Shown here: in pieces, positions 1-6,631 of the stretch | How the letters are laid out: each line of letters starts with the position of its first letter | How positions within the stretch are numbered: position 1 is the first letter of the stretch | Source: an uncultured Bradyrhizobium sp. | Lineage (GTDB): Bacteria > Pseudomonadota > Alphaproteobacteria > Rhizobiales > Xanthobacteraceae | Assembly: GCF_936943645.1 (NCBI RefSeq) | Contig: NZ_CAKZJO010000054.1 | Location: 62,001-126,000 of the forward strand | Direction: 5' to 3' | DNA length: 64,000 nt | Notes under the pieces: model-generated | Database searches by the model: none | What the model was told of the DNA's origin: nothing | The model's input: the letters and a program-made list of their open reading frames with translations, nothing else | Position numbers and translations under genes: made by a program

Positions 1-1
1 A

Positions 2-682
2 TCGCCAAGCTGGATGACGTACCGCCAGGCTCATGAGCTGGGCGGACAGGTGAGACGAGGCGAGACGGGCGAGCTTGTCGTCTATGCTGGCACTCTGAAC
101 AAGCCTTCGGAAGGCGAAGGCGGCGAGGATGACCCACGCGAGATCCACTACCTGCGTGGCTACGTCGTGTTCAATGCCGACCAGATCGATGGCCTGCCGG
201 AGCAATACCGGCCGCAGGCAACCGCCCTGCCCGAGGCTCCGGAACGCATTGCGAAGGCCGAGAGCTTTCTTGATGCGGTGAAGGCCGAGGTCCGGCACGG
301 TGGTGATAAGGCCTACTACGCAGGCGGAGACGATTATATCCAGATGCCGCCCTTCGAAATATTCCGCGATGCTCTCAGCTATTATGCGACGCGCGCACAC
401 GAGACGGTGCACTGGACGTCGCACAAATCCCGGCTCGACCGGACCTTCGACCGCAAGCGCTTCGGCGATGAAGGCTATGCGATGGAAGAGCTCGTTGCGG
501 AGCTCGGTGCGGCTTTCCTCTGCTCGGCTCTGGAGCTGACGCCGGAGGTGATGCCCAATCATGCCTCGTATATCGACACCTGGCTGGAAGTGCTGCTGCA
601 CGACAAGCGCGCGATCTTCACCGCTGCGGCGCATGCCCAGCGGGCCGCGGATTACCTGCACGGCCTCCAGGGCGGAGGCTAA
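2..682 (+). CDS. ardC: ArdC-like antirestriction protein, 5' truncated by window edge
   Basis: This is the C-terminal part of an ArdC-family protein. The frame is open to the left edge and reads SPSWMTYRQAHELGG, the usual block after the ArdC N-terminal ssDNA-binding domain. The rest matches the zincin-like metallopeptidase domain: the HExxH-type site reads HETVHWTSH, and a downstream helix EELVAELGAAFLC supplies the third ligand region. ArdC proteins are carried by conjugative plasmids and ICEs, and protect incoming single-stranded DNA from host restriction. It is followed by a gene with a long hairpin in front of it. The metallopeptidase assignment is firm; in vivo antirestriction activity is inferred from the family. 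Confidence 0.85.
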   Translation, partial: SPSWMTYRQAHELGGQVRRGETGELVVYAGTLNKPSEGEGGEDDPREIHYLRGYVVFNADQIDGLPEQYRPQATALPEAPERIAKAESFLDAVKAEVRHGGDKAYYAGGDDYIQMPPFEIFRDALSYYATRAHETVHWTSHKSRLDRTFDRKRFGDEGYAMEELVAELGAAFLCSALELTPEVMPNHASYIDTWLEVLLHDKRAIFTAAAHAQRAADYLHGLQGGG

Positions 683-700
683 GGCCGCCCCACGATTCAT

Positions 701-798
701 GATCAAGGGCGCCTGCTAATACGTTGTTTTGCTTGAAAAAGCGCGGATTAACGGCGCTTTCAAGCCTTTGCTTTATATTAGCGGTCTTCAGCCTGATC
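701..798 (+). promoter_or_regulatory. Long imperfect hairpin upstream of the gene at 806
   Basis: Nested complementary segments are visible: 701-708 with 792-798 (one bulge), GCTAATA 715-721 with TATTAGC 776-782, GCTTGAAA 731-738 with TTTCAAGC 758-765, and GCGC 741-744 with GCGC 754-757. The structure ends 7 nt before the ATG at 806. The apical part with the following T-rich stretch could act as a terminator for ardC, but the outer pairs go beyond a simple terminator. It parallels the larger structures at 2219-2583 and 3831-4025. Confidence 0.6.
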
Positions 799-805
799 GG
801 ACTTT

Positions 806-1243
806 ATGCCGGACGACGACAAGCCAAGATCGAAATACGAATGCCTCGTTGAGGCCGCTTCCAACTCCGGGGTGGGCGATCTGCTGCCGAAGATCAAGGC
901 CGGAACATACGTAGGAGAACGCGACGCGCTCCCGCGTCCCGGCGTGCCGCAGATTGACGGCACCACCTTCGAGTACGAGGCCGAGAATGGCAAGCGCGTC
1001 TGGGTCTGGGCGGCGGATGCTCACCAGAGCGACGACAAGGAAAAGCCGACCGAGCGCAAGCAGTTTCAGATCTCGGAAAGCGGGGAGAAGACCGTTATAG
1101 ACGCGCTCACTGCCGGTCAGCAAAATCTTGAAACCGGCCAAGCGAGCCCGCCCGATGATGCCTTCAGGAAGCAGCCAAAGCCCGGCACGATTCCTGAGAC
1201 CACGGACAAGTTTCTGAAGTGCCGTGACCCTAAAATGTCTTGA
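806..1243 (+). CDS. Hypothetical protein, 145 aa
   Basis: I do not recognise this protein. It is hydrophilic and charged, with no signal peptide or membrane segment. It begins MPDDDKPRSKYECLVEAA and contains a Trp-rich strand (KRVWVWAADA) in the middle. The C-terminal third is rich in Pro, Lys, Thr and Gln and probably disordered. Codon use (G/C in third positions) supports a real gene. It starts 7 nt after the long hairpin at 701-798, and GATCGG just before the ATG is the only Shine-Dalgarno-like sequence, partly inside that hairpin. Its place directly after ardC suggests an accessory function of the element; nothing more specific can be said. Confidence 0.65.
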   Translation: MPDDDKPRSKYECLVEAASNSGVGDLLPKIKAGTYVGERDALPRPGVPQIDGTTFEYEAENGKRVWVWAADAHQSDDKEKPTERKQFQISESGEKTVIDALTAGQQNLETGQASPPDDAFRKQPKPGTIPETTDKFLKCRDPKMS

Positions 1244-1425
1244 TGCGCTAACGGTCAGGATATCGACGGTCCGAGTATGCGATGCGCGGGTAGCGAGGCA
1301 GCTCCTGAACCCGATGAACCGGAAACGGGACGCGCGGCCGCCGCTTCAGGAAACCATCGCCGCTTGATGTGACTTACCGTAGAGTCATCCTTACCAAAGC
1401 TGCTTGTCCCGGAAAGCCATCACGC

Positions 1426-1893
1426 GTGAACCGCAACACTCTTCGTCTTGTCCTGTTTCTTATTGTCACCGTCGGCGGCGGTCTTCTCATTGGCGTGCTC
1501 AATATTCCGGGGCCGTGGTACGCAGCTCTCGCCAAGCCGTCCTTCAATCCGCCGAACTGGGTATTCGGCCCGGCCTGGACGGTCCTTTATATCGTGATCG
1601 CGATTGCAGGATGGCGCGTGACGCGGAATGGCTGGAACGACCGGATGGCCGTAGTCTGGATCGCGCAGCTCGTCCTCAATTTTCTCTGGTCGCCGACCTT
1701 CTTCTCGCTGCACGCGATTCGCGCAGCGCTCATCATCATCGCGCTGATGCTTGTTTGCATCCTGGCATTCATCGGAGTGGGGCTTCGCCGCGACCGCCTC
1801 GCGGCCCTGCTATTTGTCCCTTACGCTGCATGGATCACGTTCGCGCTGACACTGAACTCGGCGATCCTCCAGCTCAATGGACCGGGTGGCTGA
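1426..1893 (+). CDS. tspO: TspO/MBR family tryptophan-rich sensory protein
   Basis: A five-helix membrane protein of 155 aa, the usual TspO length. Diagnostic blocks are WYAALAKPSFNPPNWVFGPAW near residues 28-48, then NFLWSPTFF and an ALTLNSAILQLN-type C-terminal helix. TspO proteins bind porphyrins and related ligands and, in Rhodobacter, modulate tetrapyrrole and oxygen-regulated gene expression. I chose the GTG at 1426 because GGAAAG lies 9 nt upstream and the first transmembrane helix follows at once; an ATG-type start farther upstream at 1369 would add 19 residues with no homology. Carriage of TspO on an integrated element is noteworthy but not unknown in rhizobia. Confidence 0.88.
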   Translation: MNRNTLRLVLFLIVTVGGGLLIGVLNIPGPWYAALAKPSFNPPNWVFGPAWTVLYIVIAIAGWRVTRNGWNDRMAVVWIAQLVLNFLWSPTFFSLHAIRAALIIIALMLVCILAFIGVGLRRDRLAALLFVPYAAWITFALTLNSAILQLNGPGG

Positions 1894-1907
1894 TTGCAGC
1901 CGGCCCG

Positions 1908-2129
1908 CTAAGCCGTACGCCACTGATCAGGTTTCTTCTTGTCGTTGAGGTGCCGGACCCGCGCCACATGCGGCGTGTGCCCGTGCTCCCGCGACCATTT
2001 GATCGCTGCTTCCTGCGTCGGGAACGTACCAAGCGCATGGTCGGCGTGATCCTCGACCACGTAGTCCTCGATCTTACTGCCCTCAGGCTTCCCCTTGGGC
2101 CTTGGCTCGATAAACACAACCGCCATCAT
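1908..2129 (-). CDS. Conserved small hypothetical protein, 73 aa
   Basis: A soluble 73-residue protein beginning MMAVVFIEPRPKGKPEG and ending in a basic tail. The middle (EDYVVEDHADHALGTF followed by QEAAIKWSREHGH) has the strand-helix look of small DUF2188-like proteins, but I cannot assign a family. The start at 2129 (or the adjacent ATG at 2126) is supported by GAAGGAGAG immediately upstream. It is convergent with tspO, the two stop codons lying 14 bp apart. Similar small proteins are common in rhizobial genomes. Confidence 0.75.
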   Translation of the reverse strand: MMAVVFIEPRPKGKPEGSKIEDYVVEDHADHALGTFPTQEAAIKWSREHGHTPHVARVRHLNDKKKPDQWRTA

Positions 2130-2218
2130 TCTCTCCTTCATTCCATTCCGCGATCCCGCAAACCTGCGCGCCCTCAGGATCAAGGGTCTATTCGATCTAT
2201 AATGCCTTTGCGGTTTGA

Positions 2219-2583
2219 TGGTTTCTTTTAAGGGGGCGACAGCCCTCGGCCGAAGTCCTCGGGCCGCACGGCTCTCTTCGCTTCGCTCACCGAGCCGCCT
2301 TTGGCGTCTCGGCCCTTCGGGTATCGATCCTCGCCTGTTGCGCTGGTGTGCTTCGATGAAACAAGCGGGAAACCCCGCACGGGTTCAAGCCCTTCGCTGA
2401 AGTTCGCGAGGGCATCCACACGCATCCCCATGCTTGTTTTTTTGTTTCTTTCGAATGGGGCCCCTCGTGCGGACCCACCCCCGCGAAGGCTTGAGCCCGT
2501 GCGGCGTTCCTCCGCAAGGGGCTGTCCATGGTTTTAAGCGCGGCCTTGCTCGCGCTCAAAACCATAGACGAAAGGAAAAACCA
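2219..2583 (+). promoter_or_regulatory. Large structured non-coding leader (about 365 nt) in front of DUF2958 gene
   Basis: No plausible gene lies between 2130 and 2582. On the + strand the sequence folds into a nested set without conflicts: 2219-2229 with 2573-2583 (closing stem, contains the Shine-Dalgarno GGA and the A of the ATG), GACAGCCC 2238-2245 with GGGCTGTC 2519-2526, a hairpin at 2290-2312 (CCGAGCCGCC-TTT-GGCGTCTCGG, one mismatch), 2375-2397 with 2483-2504 (21 pairs, one bulge), CGAGGG 2407-2412 with CCCTCG 2462-2467, and CCCCAT 2426-2431 with ATGGGG 2455-2460. A separate hairpin ATGGTTTTAAGCGCG / CGCGCTCAAAACCAT spans 2528-2565. AAAACCAT occurs twice (2558-2565, 2577-2584), so the arm at 2528-2535 could pair with either copy, giving a possible on/off switch for the ribosome site. 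Confidence 0.7.
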
Positions 2584-2942
2584 TGTCCCTCATTCCTGAA
2601 GAGCTCAAGCGCATCATGCTTGAGAACGGGCGCACGAACTGGGAGCTGTCCGCCAAGGATCAAGACACCGTCGATTACAAGCCGGTGGTCAAGCTCTTCA
2701 ACCCGTGCGGCGCGGCAACGTGGCTGCTCACCGAACTTGATCCCGAAGACAATGACATCGCATTCGGCCTCTGCGATCTCGGCATGGGATCGCCAGAACT
2801 AGGGCCAGTGCGGATTTCCGAGCTTGAAGAATACACAGGGCCCCTCAGCATCGGCATCGAGCGCGATCTGCATTTCGACCCGGACAAGACGCTCTCCGAA
2901 TACGCCGAACTGGCACGCATCCATCAGCAAATTGTCACGTAG
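2583..2942 (+). CDS. DUF2958 domain-containing protein
   Basis: A 119-aa single-domain protein matching the DUF2958 pattern along its whole length: an N-terminal PEELKRIMLENGR helix, PVVKLFNPCGAATWLLTELD, then DIAFGLCDLGMGSPELG and the C-terminal IERDLHFDPDKTLSEYA. DUF2958 proteins are common on plasmids and ICEs of alphaproteobacteria; their function is unknown. AAAGGAAAAACC precedes the ATG, but this Shine-Dalgarno is inside the closing stem of the long structured leader. It is the first gene of a compact block with 2954-3172 and 3169-3828. Confidence 0.88.
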   Translation: MSLIPEELKRIMLENGRTNWELSAKDQDTVDYKPVVKLFNPCGAATWLLTELDPEDNDIAFGLCDLGMGSPELGPVRISELEEYTGPLSIGIERDLHFDPDKTLSEYAELARIHQQIVT

Positions 2943-2953
2943 AAGGAGGCGCC

Positions 2954-3172
2954 ATGTCTAATTTCTTCGATCTCATCTGCCCCAAATGCGGGGCAGATGA
3001 CCGCATTGAAATTGCGATGCATGTCTGGGCCCGCGTGACCGAAGACGGCACCGATACCGATCTTGCCACCAACGGTGACCACGAGTTCTGCCCGCAAAGC
3101 CCTGCCATCTGCACCGGCTGCGGCCTTGTCGGCACGGTGCGCCTGTTCGAACGGGCGGGAGAGCAGACATGA
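2954..3172 (+). CDS. Small zinc-ribbon-like protein, 72 aa
   Basis: A 72-residue protein with two knuckles, CPKCG at residues 10-14 and CTGCG near residue 54, plus a lone Cys (EFCPQ) between them. This suggests a single bound zinc. It has no membrane segment. An AAGGAGG sequence at 2943-2949 sits 4-5 nt before the ATG. The stop overlaps the next start by 4 nt (ATGA at 3169-3172), so the two are translationally coupled. Short proteins of this type follow DUF2958 genes on rhizobial elements. Possible roles include nucleic-acid binding, but none can be assigned. Confidence 0.8.
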   Translation: MSNFFDLICPKCGADDRIEIAMHVWARVTEDGTDTDLATNGDHEFCPQSPAICTGCGLVGTVRLFERAGEQT

Positions 3173-3828
3173 AGCGCGCGTCCGCACAGCTCGACTTCGA
3201 AGCCTTGCTCGTCAAAACCGACGAAGCCAACAGCGTCCGCACGCTTGAGAGAAAGGCCGCCCATCTTCCCACATCAATGCATGAAGGCGTGCCGTTCTTC
3301 CGGGGCCTGCTCAAGCGGCATCATGCTGCGATGCTGGCGGCTGATCTGGCATCCATTACCGCCATCAAGGACGAAGCGGAGCTTCTCGCGCTCAAGCTCA
3401 ACGGTTTTGAGTACGGCTACCTTGCCGATGTTGATTCATCCGGCTGCATGCTCGACCGGCTGACGCGCGCCCCGAAAGACACTGTCCCGCTCTGGGGACA
3501 AAGCGGCTCCTTCGAGATCACCATCGGTACCACGCGCGTGCGGATCGACATGGAGGGCCTGTACGGGATCGCGGGAAGCTGTTGCGTCTGGCCGGGTCTG
3601 TTCGCGCATGCCGTTCGCCGCGACGAGCCCTTCATCAGCGAGACCGGCTACAGGAGTTTTCTCGGGCTTGGCGGCGATCTTGTGCCTGGCCTCACGCCCG
3701 ATGCGTTTGCGCGCGCGGTCGTGGAGCAGCACATCAAGCGCGCGATGAAAGGCAAGCTCGTCGCAATCAAGCCCGAGTACCGCATGTCACGCCGTGCGCG
3801 GTCAGGACCTGCGCGGGGCTCGACATGA
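3169..3828 (+). CDS. Conserved hypothetical protein of mobile elements, 219 aa
   Basis: I do not recognise a named domain. The protein is soluble. The N-terminal half is helical (SMHEGVPFFRGLLKRHHAAML, then ADLASITAIKDEAELLALKLNG), followed by a strand-rich part (GSFEITIGTTRVRIDMEGLYGI) and a basic C-terminus. The GYLADVDSSGCMLDRL and SFLGLGGDLVPGLTPD segments look conserved in style. The start overlaps the preceding zinc-ribbon gene by 4 nt, so they share a transcript with the DUF2958 gene. The last residues (RRARSGPARGST) are atypical, and the true C-terminus may have drifted. The stop is 2 nt before the next long inverted repeat. Confidence 0.75.
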   Translation: MKRASAQLDFEALLVKTDEANSVRTLERKAAHLPTSMHEGVPFFRGLLKRHHAAMLAADLASITAIKDEAELLALKLNGFEYGYLADVDSSGCMLDRLTRAPKDTVPLWGQSGSFEITIGTTRVRIDMEGLYGIAGSCCVWPGLFAHAVRRDEPFISETGYRSFLGLGGDLVPGLTPDAFARAVVEQHIKRAMKGKLVAIKPEYRMSRRARSGPARGST

Positions 3829-3830
3829 TC

Positions 3831-4025
3831 GTTTCCTTTTCGGTTCGCGGCGGCGTTCGGGCGTGGCTGCACTGAAAGATCGTGCCGGAGCGCTAAGGCG
3901 GGTTCAAGGCAACCCGCTGGCGCGGGTGGCTGACGCCAGCCTTGAGCCCGCCTTAAGGGCGCGCCCCGGCCAATCGACTTTCAGTCGCCACGCAATCCCT
4001 GCGCGGCGCAAACCGAAAAGGAAAC
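3831..4025 (+). promoter_or_regulatory. 195-nt long-range stem sequestering the Shine-Dalgarno of the gene at 4030
   Basis: This inter-genic stretch is almost entirely self-complementary. Perfect outer stem: GTTTCCTTTTCGGTT 3831-3845 with AACCGAAAAGGAAAC 4011-4025 (15 bp). Then come CGTGGC 3862-3867 with GCCACG 3987-3992, ACTGAAAG 3871-3878 with CTTTCAGT 3978-3985, GCCGG 3884-3888 with CCGGC 3966-3970, GCGC 3890-3893 with 3961-3964, 3894-3910 with 3939-3955 (17 pairs, one G-T), and TGGCG 3918-3922 with CGCCA 3934-3938. About 60 base pairs nest without conflict. The outer stem holds AAAAGGAAA, the ribosome-binding site of the gene at 4030. Candidate functions are a riboregulator or a single-stranded-DNA promoter of Frpo/Ssi type. 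Confidence 0.75.
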
Positions 4026-4029
4026 TCTC

Positions 4030-4221
4030 ATGAAGAAACCAACACTCATCGCCTATGCCGTGCGTCAGCGCGACGGGCAGCAAAAAGCGGTCTGGACGCG
4101 CATCGGCGCCGCTTGGTCGCATCATCGCGACGGCGGCTTGTCGATCGAGCTCGATGCACTGCCGACCACCGGCAGGCTCGTGCTTCTGCCGCCATCTGAA
4201 AGCGACGGAGACGCGTCATGA
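4030..4221 (+). CDS. Small hypothetical protein, 63 aa
   Basis: A 63-aa soluble protein: MKKPTLIAYAVRQRDGQQK, then AVWTRIGAAW and SIELDALPTTGRLVLLPP. The strand-rich pattern (a short beta-sheet with a conserved-looking W-T-R-I-G-A-A-W motif) recalls a family often found on rhizobial plasmids and ICEs without a known role. The AAAAGGAAA ribosome site is 5-13 nt upstream but buried in the outer stem of the 3831-4025 structure. Its stop overlaps the next start by 4 nt. Confidence 0.75.
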   Translation: MKKPTLIAYAVRQRDGQQKAVWTRIGAAWSHHRDGGLSIELDALPTTGRLVLLPPSESDGDAS

Positions 4222-4580
4222 TCTCGCTGCACGACCTCCTCCGCCAGATGGAAGCAACCTGCCGGTTCCTCAACCGGCCAACCTCAAGGCGTGGCGATAG
4301 GCCGGCGATCAAGGCGCATAGCGTCCTCGTTCCGGTCGAAGCCGACGGGTCCGCCAAGCCGTTCGAGCCGTGGGTCGTGGAGGCCTTCCGCGGCGTCAAG
4401 CACGCCAGCGAGACCGGCGAACCCTTCGTCCTCATCAATTGCCTGAAGGACGGCAAGTCCTGCTCGCTGATCGCCCTCAGCGAAGGCGAAGGCGAGCACA
4501 TGACGTTCAAGCCGCTGTTCATCGCGGTCACCGACGACATGCAGTTCCAGCCCTATCCGCTGGACCAGATGGCGGCCTGA
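4218..4580 (+). CDS. Hypothetical protein, 120 aa
   Basis: A soluble 120-aa protein with no recognised family. Residues 1-20 form a basic helix (LHDLLRQMEATCRFLNRP). The rest is a mixed alpha/beta domain with VLVPVEADGSAKPFEPW, ETGEPFVLINCLKDGKS and FKPLFIAVTDDMQFQPYPL. The start overlaps the 4030-4221 gene by 4 nt, so the pair is an operon controlled by the structured leader upstream. A strong intrinsic terminator follows 20 nt after the stop. Codon use is typical of the surrounding DNA. Confidence 0.7.
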   Translation: MISLHDLLRQMEATCRFLNRPTSRRGDRPAIKAHSVLVPVEADGSAKPFEPWVVEAFRGVKHASETGEPFVLINCLKDGKSCSLIALSEGEGEHMTFKPLFIAVTDDMQFQPYPLDQMAA

Positions 4581-4599
4581 TACCGCCACCCACCTCAAC

Positions 4600-4628
4600 C
4601 CCGCGGCGGCAACGTCGCGGGTTTTTTT
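4600..4628 (+). terminator. Rho-independent terminator
   Basis: Stem CCCGCGGCG (4600-4608) pairs with CGTCGCGGG (4613-4621) around a GCAA tetraloop and is followed by seven T residues (4622-4628). It closes the transcription unit 4030-4580. The following 280 bp to 4909 hold no credible gene. Confidence 0.9.
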
Positions 4629-4909
4629 GTGCCCGCTCACCAAGGCGGGGCTGGCCATTCCTGCCTCGCGCAACAACCGTCCGGGGTCAAAGCTCACAAG
4701 CGCCACGATCCGGTGAACGGACACCGCAAAACGGCAAACCATCAGGGTGGCAGCAGGCGGAATAGCGGCGGGTGAAAGCGGGGGGGAGCGGCGGCGCGGG
4801 GGAAAACGGCCAATCCGGGATGGATTGGGAAAAATCCGGGTAGGCGCACTTATGGGTTTGGGAAAACCGGGGGTTTGGGCTCGATTTCGGGCCGTTTCGC
4901 GCCGCCGCC

Positions 4910-5665
4910 TCAACGGCCTCGCGACCGCCGGCTGGGCGCGAGGAACGTTGAAAGCTTCCGCTTGTGGCGAGTACACCAGACGTGGAGGACGTTGTAGTAG
5001 GCCGGGTCAACGCCCCTGACATCCGCCTGGGTCAGGCCCCGCCGGGCGTGGTCGCCGTACACCCGCCGGAAGAAGCGGTCCGGTCCCTCCGACTTGTCCT
5101 TGCGGTCGGCGTATAGTTCCGGCCTCGCCTGAAACCGGTAACCCTTCTCCCGAAAGGCAGTGACGTAGGCGATGCGGGCATCGAGGTCGGATCGGAGTTC
5201 GCGGAGCGCCGAGAGGGTCGCCTTCTTGGGCTCCGCAAAGTCAAAGGTCAGGGCGTCGAGCGCTTCTCCGACGACGGCCAGCTGGTCCACCTTCAAGGGT
5301 CCGGACCGGCTCCTCTGACCGAGCTTCCGGGCAACGACCGCGACCGTCGTGGCATAGAGATCGAGGTCACGATCCCGGGCAGCTTCCGTGAGGTTGGCGA
5401 GCACCGAACCGCCGACATCAAGAGCTGGCTTTGCCCTGCCCGGCGGCGTCATCACCAGCCAGACAAGTTCGTTCATGGCCAGGGCGACGTCTTCAAGGTC
5501 CTGTGTCGTCAGCGGCGGAAGATCGGCAAGCCGGTTACGGCTCGCAATGAGCGCCTCATAGACCGTCCGCACATCAGCAGCGAACGCGTCAGTTGATCGG
5601 CCCGACGTTGCTGGCTTTGCCACGCACGCACCTCGATCTCTGTAAGCGACTTCTCGCCGAAACAC
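4910..5665 (-). CDS. Hypothetical protein of the island, about 251 aa
   Basis: No family recognised. The protein is soluble, mostly helical and basic at the C-terminus (CTRHKRKLSTFLAPSRRSRGR). A central helical part (DAFAADVRTVYEALIASRN, DLEDVALAMNELVWLVM) is followed by an Arg/Lys-rich region with RFQARPELYADRKDKSEGPD and FFRRVYGDHARRGLTQADV. The last part could bind nucleic acid, but this is only composition. The start is uncertain: ATG at 5665 or GTG at 5623, the latter 10 nt after GAGGT. It is divergent from the gene at 5827, with an inverted repeat between them. Confidence 0.6.
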   Translation of the reverse strand: MFRREVAYRDRGACVAKPATSGRSTDAFAADVRTVYEALIASRNRLADLPPLTTQDLEDVALAMNELVWLVMTPPGRAKPALDVGGSVLANLTEAARDRDLDLYATTVAVVARKLGQRSRSGPLKVDQLAVVGEALDALTFDFAEPKKATLSALRELRSDLDARIAYVTAFREKGYRFQARPELYADRKDKSEGPDRFFRRVYGDHARRGLTQADVRGVDPAYYNVLHVWCTRHKRKLSTFLAPSRRSRGR

Positions 5666-5696
5666 TTTCTCTCTTACAGCCTACGGCAATTACTCA

Positions 5697-5763
5697 GCTT
5701 TGCAAAAGCAACATCGTCGCCGGCATCGACATTCTTCATCAGAAAAAACTTTTGCAAGAAAGC
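5697..5763. repeat. Inverted repeat between divergent island genes
   Basis: TTGCAAAAG (5700-5708) is the exact reverse complement of CTTTTGCAA (5749-5757), flanked by GCT/AGC extensions. It lies 64 nt upstream of the ATG at 5827 and 32 nt from the 5665 start on the other strand. It may be an operator or another hairpin element of the island. Confidence 0.45.
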
Positions 5764-5826
5764 GTTCAGTTGCTCGCGATGCCTTCGCCGAGGTGTGATT
5801 GCGGATATCACTCAAGGAGGCCAAGC

Positions 5827-6315
5827 ATGGAAAACGTCGTTCGCGTCTCGAAGCACCTACTGCCCATCGAGCGCATCACATTGTTCGAACCCTTTGCACC
5901 ATCATCGGGCGAACCACTCAATACGCAGAAAGAATTCAAGACCCGGATCGTCCTGCGCGACCGCGTAAGCGTCTTGTCCGAAGAAACACCGGAGGATCTA
6001 ACGAAGGCCCATGGCTTCCGGTGGATCGAGGCTGACCGGGTCGGTGTCAATCCAAACATCGCCTTCCGGGTCGAGCTCTTCGCGCCAACGGAGAGCTTCA
6101 AACCAAGCAAGCAGTTTCTCAGTCGGATGGCCTGGAACGACGATGAGGGAAACAACCAGAGCAAGCTTATGCTGACCGCGCCAGAGCCGCTGCTTGCATT
6201 GGTAGTGCGAGGCCAGACCGCCGACGCAGACGGCGAGACGGCTCAGATCACTCCGAGACGTCGCCGCAATCAAAGGTCGCGCCGCCTGCGTCAACCACCC
6301 GCAGACCCATCCTGA
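5827..6315 (+). CDS. Hypothetical protein, 162 aa
   Basis: Unknown protein. The ATG at 5827 is chosen because an optimal AAGGAGG (5814-5820) lies 6 nt upstream; upstream extension in frame is low-quality sequence. Features are a strand-rich N-terminal half (ERITLFEPFAPSSGEPLN, TRIVLRDRVSVLSEETPED), RWIEADRVGVNPN in the middle, and a strongly basic Arg-rich tail (RRRRNQRSRRLRQP) that could bind nucleic acid. There is no signal peptide. It is followed by a terminator-like inverted repeat at 6354-6417. Its position between the unknown gene at 4910 and the integrase places it within the element. Confidence 0.65.
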   Translation: MENVVRVSKHLLPIERITLFEPFAPSSGEPLNTQKEFKTRIVLRDRVSVLSEETPEDLTKAHGFRWIEADRVGVNPNIAFRVELFAPTESFKPSKQFLSRMAWNDDEGNNQSKLMLTAPEPLLALVVRGQTADADGETAQITPRRRRNQRSRRLRQPPADPS

Positions 6316-6343
6316 GTTCTGTCGATCTGTCCCGACACCCACC

Positions 6344-6631
6344 ATGTCAGAACGCGAGCACGAGCAACTCTCTATGATAGAACGCGCCGAGCGCGCGTTG
6401 CTCGTGCTTGCTTTTTTGATTGAACGCGACGGTGACGTGCATCTTCCGCTCTACGAAAGCCTTGAGCGGAATCTAGAAGAGCTCAAGAAAAAAGAAGACA
6501 CCAAGTCCCGAGCGAGGAAGCGACTGCTGGCCTATACCCGCGAAGGCGGCTTGAAAGCGATTTGCTCCAACACCTTGAGCTTGAGCGATAGCGTGGGCCC
6601 GTCACCATATTTAGAACCACGCGGCTTGTGA
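6344..6631 (+). CDS. Possible small protein, 3' end overlapping integrase; doubtful
   Basis: A 95-codon frame. Residues 11-70 look protein-like: an amphipathic helix (ERAERALLVLAFLIERDG) and a Glu/Leu/Lys-rich coiled-coil-like stretch (LERNLEELKKKEDTKSRARK). The last 33 codons are antisense to the integrase C-terminus and are unlikely to be authentic. There is no Shine-Dalgarno before 6344, and a terminator-like inverted repeat lies inside the 5' part. It may be a remnant of a gene truncated by rearrangement at the element end, or a chance frame. Confidence 0.35.
   Translation: MSEREHEQLSMIERAERALLVLAFLIERDGDVHLPLYESLERNLEELKKKEDTKSRARKRLLAYTREGGLKAICSNTLSLSDSVGPSPYLEPRGL
6354..6417 (+). terminator. 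Terminator-like inverted repeat
   Basis: A 15-nt arm at 6354-6368 pairs with 6397-6411 (one G-T pair), with GCGC/GCGC pairing inside the loop, followed directly by six T residues (6412-6417). It sits 38 bp after the stop of the gene at 5827, so it most likely ends that transcript. It is oriented to shield the integrase 3' end from read-through. Confidence 0.7.

Noticed and set aside
4629..4909. Possible gene in the gap after the 4600 terminator
   Set aside because: Frames are short, Arg/Gly/Pro-rich and without ribosome sites; treated as non-coding.
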